Assembly: GCA_946481405.1 (NCBI GenBank)
Contig: CAMLNY010000022.1
Location: forward strand, 1 to 8,743
Source of the DNA: an uncultured Brevundimonas sp.
GTDB taxonomy: Bacteria > Pseudomonadota > Alphaproteobacteria > Caulobacterales > Caulobacteraceae
Length of the DNA stretch: 8,743 nucleotides
Direction of reading: 5' to 3'
The position numbers were made by a program, and so were the translations under genes. Every line of letters begins with the position of its first letter. Position 1 is the stretch's first letter. Shown piece by piece: positions 1 through 5,375 of this stretch. The notes beneath the pieces were generated by a model. The model made no database searches. It had not been told where the DNA came from and saw only the letters and a program-made list of their open reading frames with translations.

Positions 1-277
1 CGTGCGCAAGATCAACATCGACACCGACAACCGGATGGCCATCACCGGCGCCATCCGCAAGGTGCTGGCCGAGAAGCCGGGCGAGTTCGATCCCCGCGCC
101 TATCTGAAGCCCGCCAAGGAGGCCATGAAGAAGGTCTGCATGCAGCGGCTCCAGGAGTTCGGCTGCGAGGGTCAGGCCTCGAACATCCGTCCGATGTCGA
201 CGGCTCATATGGCCAAGCGCTACGCCACGGGCGATCTGGACCCGGTCTACGGCAAGGCGGCCAGCGCTGCGGCCTAG
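1..277 (+). CDS. fba: Class II fructose-1,6-bisphosphate aldolase, C-terminal part
   Basis: This is the last 91 or so codons of a class II (zinc-dependent) fructose-bisphosphate aldolase, which interconverts fructose-1,6-bisphosphate with dihydroxyacetone phosphate and glyceraldehyde-3-phosphate in the cytoplasm. The visible part opens with RKINIDTDNRMAITGAIRK, the family's phosphate-binding strand and following helix. It continues through FDPRAYLKPA and ends with the MAKRYATGDLDP tail typical of the Calvin-cycle subtype. The GTG at position 2 is an internal valine (the family reads GVRKIN), not a start, so the gene is cut by the window edge. The stop is TAG at 275-277. The metal-binding histidines and most of the barrel lie outside the window. 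No strong terminator separates it from the next gene 103 bases on. Identity is confident; the subtype is from recognition of the tail. Confidence 0.93.
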   Translation, partial: VRKINIDTDNRMAITGAIRKVLAEKPGEFDPRAYLKPAKEAMKKVCMQRLQEFGCEGQASNIRPMSTAHMAKRYATGDLDPVYGKAASAAA

Positions 278-380
278 GGTGCCGTTCCTGCGAGGCAGTC
301 TCATATTGTCGAACAGTGTTGTGCGACGGGCCGGCGCGGCCTAGCGTGACTCCGAGTACAGGGGGCGTTGGGGGAAAGAC

Positions 381-485
381 ATGTCCGACAAGCGTAGGGT
401 GGACCGCCGCTCGTTTCTGAGCCGGGTGCTGGGCGGCGCAGCTGCGGTCGGGGCGCTGGGCGCCGTGACGGGGCAGGCCTCGGCC
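381..485 (+). other. Tat signal peptide coding segment of the repeat protein
   Basis: Residues 1-35 show the three parts of a twin-arginine signal: a basic N-region (MSDKRRVDRR), the Arg-Arg pair at residues 9-10 followed by S-F-L, and a moderately hydrophobic Gly/Ala-rich core. The signal ends in A-S-A before A36-Q37. Cleavage here would leave the mature protein starting 3 residues before the first repeat cysteine, so essentially all of the exported chain is repeats. Tat substrates fold before export, so repeats could be modified or cross-linked in the cytoplasm first. That last point is inference. Confidence 0.75.
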
Positions 486-941
486 GCCCAGTCCTGCAGC
501 GACGGCGATCTGGGCAATGGGGGCGATCCGGTTGGCCGGGGTCGGCGCTGCGCCTCCTCCACCGGTTGCTCGGACAGCGATACCGGCAACTACGCCGACG
601 GCGTGGGCCGCGGGCGGCGTTGTTCGACGCCGCAGACCAGCGGATGCACCGACAGCGACACGGGTTCGTATCGCGACGGCATCGGCAACGGACGCCGGTG
701 TTCGGCGCCGGCAAGGAGCACCGGCTGCACCGACAGCGACACCGGCTCCTACCGGGACGGCGTCGGCAACGGTCGTCGTTGTTCCGCGCCGGCCCAGAGC
801 AGCGGCTGTTCGGACAGCGACACCGGCTCCTATGCCGACGGCATCGGCAACGGCCGTCGCTGCTCTCCCGCCCCGAGAAGCTGCACGGACAGCGACACCG
901 GCAACTATGCCGACGGCGTGGGTCGCGGCCGCCGCTGCTAG
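381..941 (+). CDS. Tat-exported protein of six Cys-bounded Asp/Gly/Arg repeats (possible hydroxylase substrate)
   Basis: I do not recognise this 186-residue protein as a named family. Residues 1-35 form a twin-arginine signal peptide: DRRSFLSR at 8-15, a hydrophobic Gly/Ala/Val stretch to about 30, then A-S-A with likely cleavage after residue 35. The rest is six 19-residue units at 39-57, 63-81, 89-107, 116-134, 143-161 and 168-186, joined by 5-8 residue linkers rich in Ser, Thr, Pro and Ala. Each unit starts and ends with Cys, giving 12 Cys in total and none elsewhere, and each has the form C-[ST]-D-x-D-x-G-x(3)-D-x(2)-G-x-G-R-R-C. The protein ends on the final repeat cysteine. ATG follows GGGGGAAAG (370-378). 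A JmjC-type oxygenase begins 12 bases downstream, suggesting one transcript and an enzyme-substrate relation (inference). Alternatives are a metal-binding or disulfide-rich periplasmic protein, or a multi-core peptide precursor. Confidence 0.85.
   Translation: MSDKRRVDRRSFLSRVLGGAAAVGALGAVTGQASAAQSCSDGDLGNGGDPVGRGRRCASSTGCSDSDTGNYADGVGRGRRCSTPQTSGCTDSDTGSYRDGIGNGRRCSAPARSTGCTDSDTGSYRDGVGNGRRCSAPAQSSGCSDSDTGSYADGIGNGRRCSPAPRSCTDSDTGNYADGVGRGRRC
495..938 (+). repeat. Six coding repeats of 57 bases (19 residues each)
   Basis: Units lie at 495-551, 567-623, 645-701, 726-782, 807-863 and 882-938. All are exactly 57 bases with no indels inside a unit, while the spacers between them vary from 15 to 24 bases. 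Unit 1 is the most divergent: it has D-L-G-N-G-G-D-P and lacks the Tyr found at the ninth position of units 2-6. Units 2 and 6 share N-Y-A-D and G-R-G-R-R-C. Units 3, 4 and 5 share S-Y-[RA]-D and G-N-G-R-R-C. Differences between copies are mostly at third codon positions, so this is an old, protein-level repeat and not a recent DNA duplication. Confidence 0.95.
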
Positions 942-953
942 GGGACTGCAAGG

Positions 954-2138
954 TTGTCATCGCTTCAGCAGGCGCTGTCGGCGCCGCTTTCCTGGTTGCT
1001 CGGCGAGGCCGCCGACAGCTTTTTCGACCACGACTATGAGCGGAAGGCCGTCGTCGCGCGGCACGGCGACCCGAATCGGTTCCGGGGACTGCTCTCGGTC
1101 GCCGAGATCGACCGCATCGTCTCGGAACTGGATCTGCAACGCGGCATGCTGGTGCTCGCTGACGCCTCTCGCAAGGTCGAGGAAGGCGAGTTCGTCTCGC
1201 CCGCCGGGGCGATCGACCGAGCGGCGGTCGCGCAACATTATCAGCGCGGCGCCACGGTCATCCTGAACCAGCTCCAGGAATCCGTCGGCACGCTGGCGTC
1301 ACTGTGCCGCGCGGTGGCGCAGACCTTCAGCTGCCACGTCCAGACCAATACCTATCTGACGCCGCCCTCCAATCAGGGCTTCCACACCCACTACGACAAC
1401 CACGACGTCTTCGTGCTGCAGATCGAGGGTGAGAAGACCTGGCGGCTGTATGACCAGCCGATCGAGGCGCCCTATCGGGGCGAGGGCTTCGAGCCGGGTG
1501 TCCATCCGGTCGGCGAGCCGGTCGAGACCTTCGTGCTGAAGGCCGGCGATTGCGCTTATGTGCCGCGCGGCCTGATGCACGACGCCGCGACATCGGGCGA
1601 TCATCCCTCCCTGCACATAACCTGCGGACTGATCGTCAGAACCTGGGCCGACGTGGTGCTGGAGGCCGTGTCCGAGGTCTGCGTCAAGGACACCGCCTTC
1701 CGACGCAGCCTGCCGCCGGGCTACGCCAACCGGGACTTCGATCAATCCGTCCTGGAGAGCACCTTCTCTGACTTGATGCGGAAGTTGGTCGCCGAGGCGC
1801 GTCCGCAGCGCGCGCTGGATTTCGCGGTGGACCAGTTCATCACCACGCGCGAACCCGACATCTCCGGCGCCTTGCTCGGCGCCCACGCACCGCTGGCGGA
1901 GGCTTACGCCGCGCGGCCGTCGCTATGGCGGTTCGAGGACGTCACGCAGGACGACGGGTCGGTCGTCCGGCTGATCTCGCCTGGGGGCGACCTCGACCTC
2001 AAGCCCAACACGCGCGAGGCCGTGGAGCGTGCGCTTTCGGGACGGCCCTTCGCGCCCGCCGAGCTTGGCACGGATGACGGCGACCAGCTGATCCGCCGCC
2101 TCGTGGCCTTGGGGCTGATCACGGCGACGTCGATCTGA
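954..2138 (+). CDS. JmjC/cupin-type 2-oxoglutarate- and Fe(II)-dependent oxygenase
   Basis: This 394-residue protein fits the cupin_4/JmjC protein hydroxylase family, which includes YcfD, NO66 and MINA53. Such enzymes couple decarboxylation of 2-oxoglutarate to hydroxylation of protein side chains. The N-terminal LLG-x(n)-FFDHDYERK entry helix is at about 16-31. The double-stranded beta-helix carries the iron triad as H146-Y-D148 (in GFHTHYDNHD) and H209 (in YVPRGLMHDA). K161 in GEKTWRLYD is a plausible 2-oxoglutarate ligand. Residues from about 323 to the end (LWRFEDV...LIRRLVALGLI) look like the C-terminal winged-helix domain of the ribosomal-oxygenase group. The TTG start at 954 is chosen because it opens the frame 12 bases after the repeat gene; GGGG at 941-944 may be its ribosome-binding site. 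The substrate is unknown: the upstream repeat protein is the nearest candidate, and a ribosomal protein is the main alternative. Confidence 0.88.
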   Translation: MSSLQQALSAPLSWLLGEAADSFFDHDYERKAVVARHGDPNRFRGLLSVAEIDRIVSELDLQRGMLVLADASRKVEEGEFVSPAGAIDRAAVAQHYQRGATVILNQLQESVGTLASLCRAVAQTFSCHVQTNTYLTPPSNQGFHTHYDNHDVFVLQIEGEKTWRLYDQPIEAPYRGEGFEPGVHPVGEPVETFVLKAGDCAYVPRGLMHDAATSGDHPSLHITCGLIVRTWADVVLEAVSEVCVKDTAFRRSLPPGYANRDFDQSVLESTFSDLMRKLVAEARPQRALDFAVDQFITTREPDISGALLGAHAPLAEAYAARPSLWRFEDVTQDDGSVVRLISPGGDLDLKPNTREAVERALSGRPFAPAELGTDDGDQLIRRLVALGLITATSI

Positions 2139-2158
2139 GAGCGTGCTAGGGCGTCCGC

Positions 2159-3175
2159 GTGGACGACGAGGACGACAATCTGGGCGGCGATGGCGACGCG
2201 GGGAGCGGCGAGAGTCTGATCGCCGATCTGTCGGGTCATGACCTTCACCAACGTCTGGACCGCCTGCTGGCCGCCGCCGCGCCGGAGATTTCGAGGGCTC
2301 GACTGCAAGCCCTTCTGACCAGCGGCGCGGTGACGATCGATGGGGAGGCCGTCGGCCCGAAGGATCGGCCTCGCGCCGCACTCTATCGCATCACCCTGCC
2401 GCCGGTCGCCCCGGCCCTCCCCCTGCCCGAGCCCATCCCCCTGGTCGTCCTGTACGAGGACGCCGATCTGATCGTCATCGACAAGCCGGCCGGGATGGCG
2501 GCCCACCCGGCGCCGGGGACCGAGCGCGGAACCCTGGTCAACGCCCTGCTGCACCACTGCGGGGACAGTCTGTCGGGCATCGGCGGGGTGGCGCGGCCGG
2601 GCATCGTGCACCGGCTCGACAAGGACACCTCCGGCGTCATGGTCGCCGCCAAGTCGGACCGGGCGCATGCGGGCCTGTCGAAACTGTTCGCCGCCCACGA
2701 CATCGAGCGCATCTATATCGCCCTGACCCGCGGCGCACCCTCGCCGGAACGCGGCCGGATCGAGACGCAGATCGGCCGGTCGTCTTCGGACCGGAAGAAG
2801 ATGGCGGTGCTGAAGGCAGGCGGGCGCAACGCCGTCACCGACTATGTCGTGCAGGCCCGCTACGGCGTGCCCGCGAAGGCCGGGGCCGCGCCTCTGGCCG
2901 CCCGCGTCGCCTGCACCCTGCACACCGGACGAACGCACCAGATCCGCGTGCATCTGGCCTCGAAGGGATCACCGATCCTGGGCGACGCCGTCTATGGCTC
3001 GGGCAGCCCGGCCGGGCCGGTAAAGGCGGCCATCGCCGAGGGGGGCCTGACGCGACAGGCGCTGCATGCGGCCGTGCTCGGCTTCATCCACCCGGTGACC
3101 GGCGAGGCGTTGCGGTTCGAGACGGCGCTCCCACCTGATATGCTGGCGCTCGAGACCCTGCTCGCCGCCCTTTGA
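2159..3175 (+). CDS. rluD: RluD-family 23S rRNA pseudouridine synthase
   Basis: The 338-residue protein belongs to the RluA/RluD family, which converts uridines of large-subunit rRNA to pseudouridine. An S4-like RNA-binding domain spans about residues 28-75 (LHQRLDRLL...LLTSGAVTIDG). The catalytic domain carries the hallmark H151-R-L-D154-K-D-T-S-G, with D154 as the expected catalytic aspartate. The late motif HTGRTHQIRVHL is at 256-266. The N-terminus has an acidic, low-complexity extension of about 20 residues (DDEDDNLGGDGD) before the S4 domain. The GTG start at 2159 follows AGGG (2148-2151), and the gene begins 20 bases after the oxygenase stop, suggesting co-transcription. RluD itself (helix 69 sites) is favoured over RluC or RluA by architecture and by the nearby rpoH, a common alphaproteobacterial arrangement. 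Exact target positions are inferred. Confidence 0.92.
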   Translation: MDDEDDNLGGDGDAGSGESLIADLSGHDLHQRLDRLLAAAAPEISRARLQALLTSGAVTIDGEAVGPKDRPRAALYRITLPPVAPALPLPEPIPLVVLYEDADLIVIDKPAGMAAHPAPGTERGTLVNALLHHCGDSLSGIGGVARPGIVHRLDKDTSGVMVAAKSDRAHAGLSKLFAAHDIERIYIALTRGAPSPERGRIETQIGRSSSDRKKMAVLKAGGRNAVTDYVVQARYGVPAKAGAAPLAARVACTLHTGRTHQIRVHLASKGSPILGDAVYGSGSPAGPVKAAIAEGGLTRQALHAAVLGFIHPVTGEALRFETALPPDMLALETLLAAL

Positions 3176-3185
3176 GAGGCCCGCC

Positions 3186-3491
3186 ATGACCGACCCCGAT
3201 ATCCGCGACAACACCGAGTTGCACCGCTACGAGCTGCCGGTCGGGGATCAGGTGGCCGTGGTCACCTACAATCTGTCCGAGCCCAATCTGATGATCACCG
3301 AGACCCTGGTGCCCGAGGCGCTGGAGGGTCAGGGTATCGCCAGCCGGCTGGCCAAACACGTCATCGCGGACGCGAAGGCGCGCCGCCTGCTGATTCTGCC
3401 GGTCTGTCCGTTCTTCTCGGCCTATCTGCAGAAGCACCCGGAGCATGCCGAGGCGGTCCATCCCCGGTACCGCGACATTCTGGGCCTCTGA
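3186..3491 (+). CDS. Small GNAT-like N-acetyltransferase (YidJ/NATD1 type)
   Basis: This 101-residue protein matches the short GCN5-related acetyltransferase group (Acetyltransf_CG, about 90-100 residues, related to human NATD1). These keep the acetyl-CoA binding core but lack much of a full GNAT fold. The pyrophosphate-binding stretch is EGQGIASRLAKHVI at about 48-61, with the Q/G-x-G-x-A signature. It is followed by the family's LPVCPFFSAYLQKHPEH segment, which includes its conserved Cys. The ATG at 3186 follows GAGG (3176-3179) at good spacing, and the gene starts 10 bases after the pseudouridine synthase stop, so the two are probably one operon. Substrates of this group are generally unknown. 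It could modify a small molecule or a protein; nothing in the sequence decides this. Confidence 0.88.
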   Translation: MTDPDIRDNTELHRYELPVGDQVAVVTYNLSEPNLMITETLVPEALEGQGIASRLAKHVIADAKARRLLILPVCPFFSAYLQKHPEHAEAVHPRYRDILGL

Positions 3492-3492
3492 A

Positions 3493-3514
3493 CGTCAGCT
3501 TTCGGCGGCTGACG
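3493..3514 (+). terminator. Possible terminator hairpin after the acetyltransferase gene
   Basis: CGTCAGC (3493-3499) pairs perfectly with GCTGACG (3508-3514) around an 8-base loop, directly after the stop codon at 3489-3491. A short palindrome GAACG-A-CGTTC follows (3514-3524) and then only a weak T-rich run. The position fits the end of the plus-strand cluster, but the missing T tract makes intrinsic termination uncertain. Confidence 0.35.
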
Positions 3515-3560
3515 AACGACGTTCTTCGGATAGGATGCGGCGCCTGACTTGGAGGTTCGC

Positions 3561-4199
3561 TTGCATTTCGTCCCTGTGCTCCTCGCCCTGACCCTGACCG
3601 CTCAGCCGGATGCGAACGCTGGAGCGATCGCCCGCACCCTCGACGCGGCCCTGGCGCCCAGTGAATACGACTGGACCCTGGACTGGACGCCGTTCGGCGC
3701 GCGGGTGGGCCGGGAAGTGCGCTGGAACCTTTCCGAACCGGGCACCGATGCGCGCGAGCGACTGCCCCAAGGCGTCTATCGGCGATCAGGATGGCTGTCC
3801 GAGGGCCGGGGCTCGATCAGCGCTTCGGCGTGCGGCGACGGCCAGAAGGTCCATGCCCTGACGCTGATGATTTCCGACTATGTCCTGCCCAACGGCGAGG
3901 GCGTGATGGAGGAGTTGGCGGCGCTGGGCATTGAGGCCACCGAACGCTCGCGCACCGAGGCCGTCGCGCCGACGGATGTCCACGACCACTACCGGGATCT
4001 GATCACCGCGGCGCCCGCCCGTGTCGTCTGGTCGCTGGAAAAGGCCGGGCGGCATGACGCGACGCTGACCGCCGTCCACGTCTGCACCCCGCCGGGCACA
4101 CGGTCCGCGACCCAGTGCTGGACGCGGCTCACCCTCCACTTCCGCCCCGACGACCCCGAGCCCATGGCCTGTCCGGCGCTCGGTCGATACGGCGCCTGA
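3561..4199 (+). CDS. Predicted secreted protein of unknown function with four cysteines
   Basis: I recognise no family. The chosen TTG start at 3561 is preceded by GGAGG (3551-3555) with a 5-base spacer. The in-frame TTG at 3549 is poorer because the Shine-Dalgarno sequence would lie inside the coding region. From 3561 the product is 212 residues. It begins with a short signal-like segment (MHFVPVLLALTLTAQPDANA) with likely cleavage after Ala20. The mature part is mixed polar with Trp-rich patches (DWTLDWTPFG at 37-46; VRWNL) and four Cys at 91, 175, 186 and 204, which could form two disulfides in the periplasm. There is no lipobox and no later membrane segment. It stands alone between the possible terminator upstream and the rpoH leader downstream. 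A weak promoter-like pair, CTGACG (3509-3514) and TAGGAT (3531-3536), precedes it. Coding status is supported by the ribosome-binding site and the signal peptide. Confidence 0.7.
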   Translation: MHFVPVLLALTLTAQPDANAGAIARTLDAALAPSEYDWTLDWTPFGARVGREVRWNLSEPGTDARERLPQGVYRRSGWLSEGRGSISASACGDGQKVHALTLMISDYVLPNGEGVMEELAALGIEATERSRTEAVAPTDVHDHYRDLITAAPARVVWSLEKAGRHDATLTAVHVCTPPGTRSATQCWTRLTLHFRPDDPEPMACPALGRYGA

Positions 4200-4208
4200 A
4201 AGTAAGTC

Positions 4209-4237
4209 TTGATTCAGGACTGACTATCCGCTATACA
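4209..4237 (+). promoter_or_regulatory. Candidate housekeeping-sigma promoter for rpoH
   Basis: TTGATT (4209-4214) and TATACA (4232-4237) are separated by 17 bases, an ideal spacing for a housekeeping-type promoter. The -10 region also reads GCTATA, close to the Caulobacter housekeeping consensus. It lies about 180 bases upstream of the rpoH start, leaving a long leader. That leader holds a small hairpin, GGGGT (4339-4343) pairing with ACCCC (4348-4352). In Caulobacter rpoH also has a heat-shock promoter, but I cannot find a convincing sigma-32-type site here. The upstream gene ends at 4199, so the site is intergenic. Confidence 0.45.
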
Positions 4238-4413
4238 CCCCACTCATCGGCGCGAGTGGCGCCAGGGTCACGGTCACGCTGTCGTGTGACGATCCGCCTC
4301 TGACAAAGACGGCAACCCGTAGCTACTTGTCCGGTTGAGGGGTGAGGACCCCGGCGCACATTCGGTGGCCGGAGCCGCAGAGCCCGCTCGTTGATTACGG
4401 TCGGAGGGACCAT

Positions 4414-5301
4414 ATGGCTGCCAACAACACGCTCGCGGTGATGTCGCCTGAACAGGGGCTGTCGCGATACCTGACGGAAATCCGCAAGTTTCCGATGCTG
4501 AGCAAGGACGAGGAGTTCATGCTCGCCAAGCGCTGGACCGAGCACCAGGACGCCGAGAGCGCCCACCGGCTCGTGACCTCGCACCTTCGCCTCGTGGCCA
4601 AGATCGCCATGGGCTATCGCGGCTACGGCCTGCCGATCGGCGAAGTGATTTCGGAAGGCAACGTCGGCCTGATGCAGGCCGTGAAGAAATTCGACCCGGA
4701 CAAGGGCTTCCGCCTGGCGACCTACGCCATGTGGTGGATCCGCGCCTCGATCCAGGAATACATCCTGCGCAGCTGGTCGCTCGTGAAGATGGGCACCACG
4801 GCGGCGCAGAAGAAGCTGTTCTTCAACCTGCGCAAGGCCAAGAGCCAGATCTCGGCCTTCGAGGAAGGCGACCTGCATCCGGAACACCTGACCGCCATCG
4901 CCACCAAGCTGGGCGTGACGGAAGAGGAAGTCACCAACATGAACCGCCGTCTCGGCGGCGACGCTTCGCTGAACGCGCCGCTGCGCGTGGACGGCGAGTC
5001 GGAATGGCAGGACTGGCTGGCCGACGACAACGCCGTCTCGCAGGAGACCCAGCTGGCGGATGACGAAGAGAAGTCGATCCGCATGAGCCTGCTGGAAGAG
5101 GCCATGGGCGAGCTGACGGATCGGGAGAAGCACATCCTGACCGAGCGGCGTCTGAAGGACGATCCGGTCACGCTTGAGGAACTGGCCGGCCAGTACGGCG
5201 TCAGCCGCGAGCGCGTGCGCCAGATCGAGGTGCGTGCGTTCGAGAAGCTGCAGAAGGCCATGCGCGCGGCCGCCGAGGAACGGAACCTCGTCGACGCGTA
5301 A
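4414..5301 (+). CDS. rpoH: RNA polymerase heat-shock sigma factor RpoH (sigma-32)
   Basis: This 295-residue sigma factor directs RNA polymerase to heat-shock promoters such as those of chaperone and protease genes. Region 2 is intact, with the DNA-melting and -10 recognition segment FRLATYAMWWIRASIQEYIL at 99-118. The RpoH box QKKLFFNLR at 132-140 distinguishes it from other sigma factors. Region 4.2, with the helix-turn-helix YGVSRERVRQIEVRAFEKL, is at about 261-279. The ATG at 4414 is chosen over an upstream in-frame GTG at 4342 because GGAGGG (4403-4408) sits 5 bases before it and the length then matches alphaproteobacterial RpoH. The gene has its own promoter-like site upstream and a strong hairpin downstream, so it looks monocistronic. 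DnaK- and FtsH-dependent control is known for the family but not visible here. Confidence 0.97.
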   Translation: MAANNTLAVMSPEQGLSRYLTEIRKFPMLSKDEEFMLAKRWTEHQDAESAHRLVTSHLRLVAKIAMGYRGYGLPIGEVISEGNVGLMQAVKKFDPDKGFRLATYAMWWIRASIQEYILRSWSLVKMGTTAAQKKLFFNLRKAKSQISAFEEGDLHPEHLTAIATKLGVTEEEVTNMNRRLGGDASLNAPLRVDGESEWQDWLADDNAVSQETQLADDEEKSIRMSLLEEAMGELTDREKHILTERRLKDDPVTLEELAGQYGVSRERVRQIEVRAFEKLQKAMRAAAEERNLVDA

Positions 5302-5325
5302 GCGATCGCCTCAGGGCTGAAACGG

Positions 5326-5357
5326 AAACGGGCGCGAGATCCTCGCGCGCCCGTTTT
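5326..5357 (+). terminator. Strong, probably bidirectional terminator between rpoH and the receiver-domain gene
   Basis: AAACGGGCGCG (5326-5336) pairs perfectly with CGCGCCCGTTT (5346-5356) around a 9-base loop. The 11-base-pair GC-rich stem ends in TTTT (5354-5357). It starts 24 bases after the rpoH stop. The minus-strand copy also ends in a T-rich run, and the convergent gene on that strand stops at 5376, so the same hairpin can end both transcripts. Confidence 0.85.
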
Positions 5358-5375
5358 GCTGTCCGGTTGTTGGGG

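Noticed and set aside
2..277. A complete 91-residue protein starting at GTG 2
   Set aside because: The residues match the C-terminus of class II aldolase, where this GTG encodes an internal valine, so the gene is truncated by the window edge.
495..938. The repeat block as a CRISPR array or other non-coding direct repeat
   Set aside because: Units differ at many third codon positions, spacers are 15-24 bases and in frame, and conservation is at the protein level, so it is a coding repeat.
301..960. Long minus-strand open frame of 219 codons opposite the repeat gene
   Set aside because: Its product is almost only Arg, Cys, Pro and Ser, the reverse reading of a GC-rich repeat. The plus-strand frame has a signal peptide, a ribosome-binding site and clean 19-residue periodicity.
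1904..2953. 349-codon minus-strand open frame opposite the oxygenase and pseudouridine synthase genes
   Set aside because: It spans two well-supported plus-strand genes and shows no family motif. Long antisense frames are expected at this GC content.
4208..4244. Possible sigma-32 promoter for rpoH: CTTGAT with downstream CCCCAC
   Set aside because: The spacing of about 24 bases is too long for a heat-shock promoter, and CTTGTC (4326-4331) with CCCC (4349-4352) is also a poor match. The housekeeping-type site at 4209-4237 fits better.
4231..5133. 300-codon minus-strand open frame opposite rpoH
   Set aside because: The plus strand encodes an unmistakable RpoH; the antisense product has no recognisable domain and would run through the rpoH promoter.
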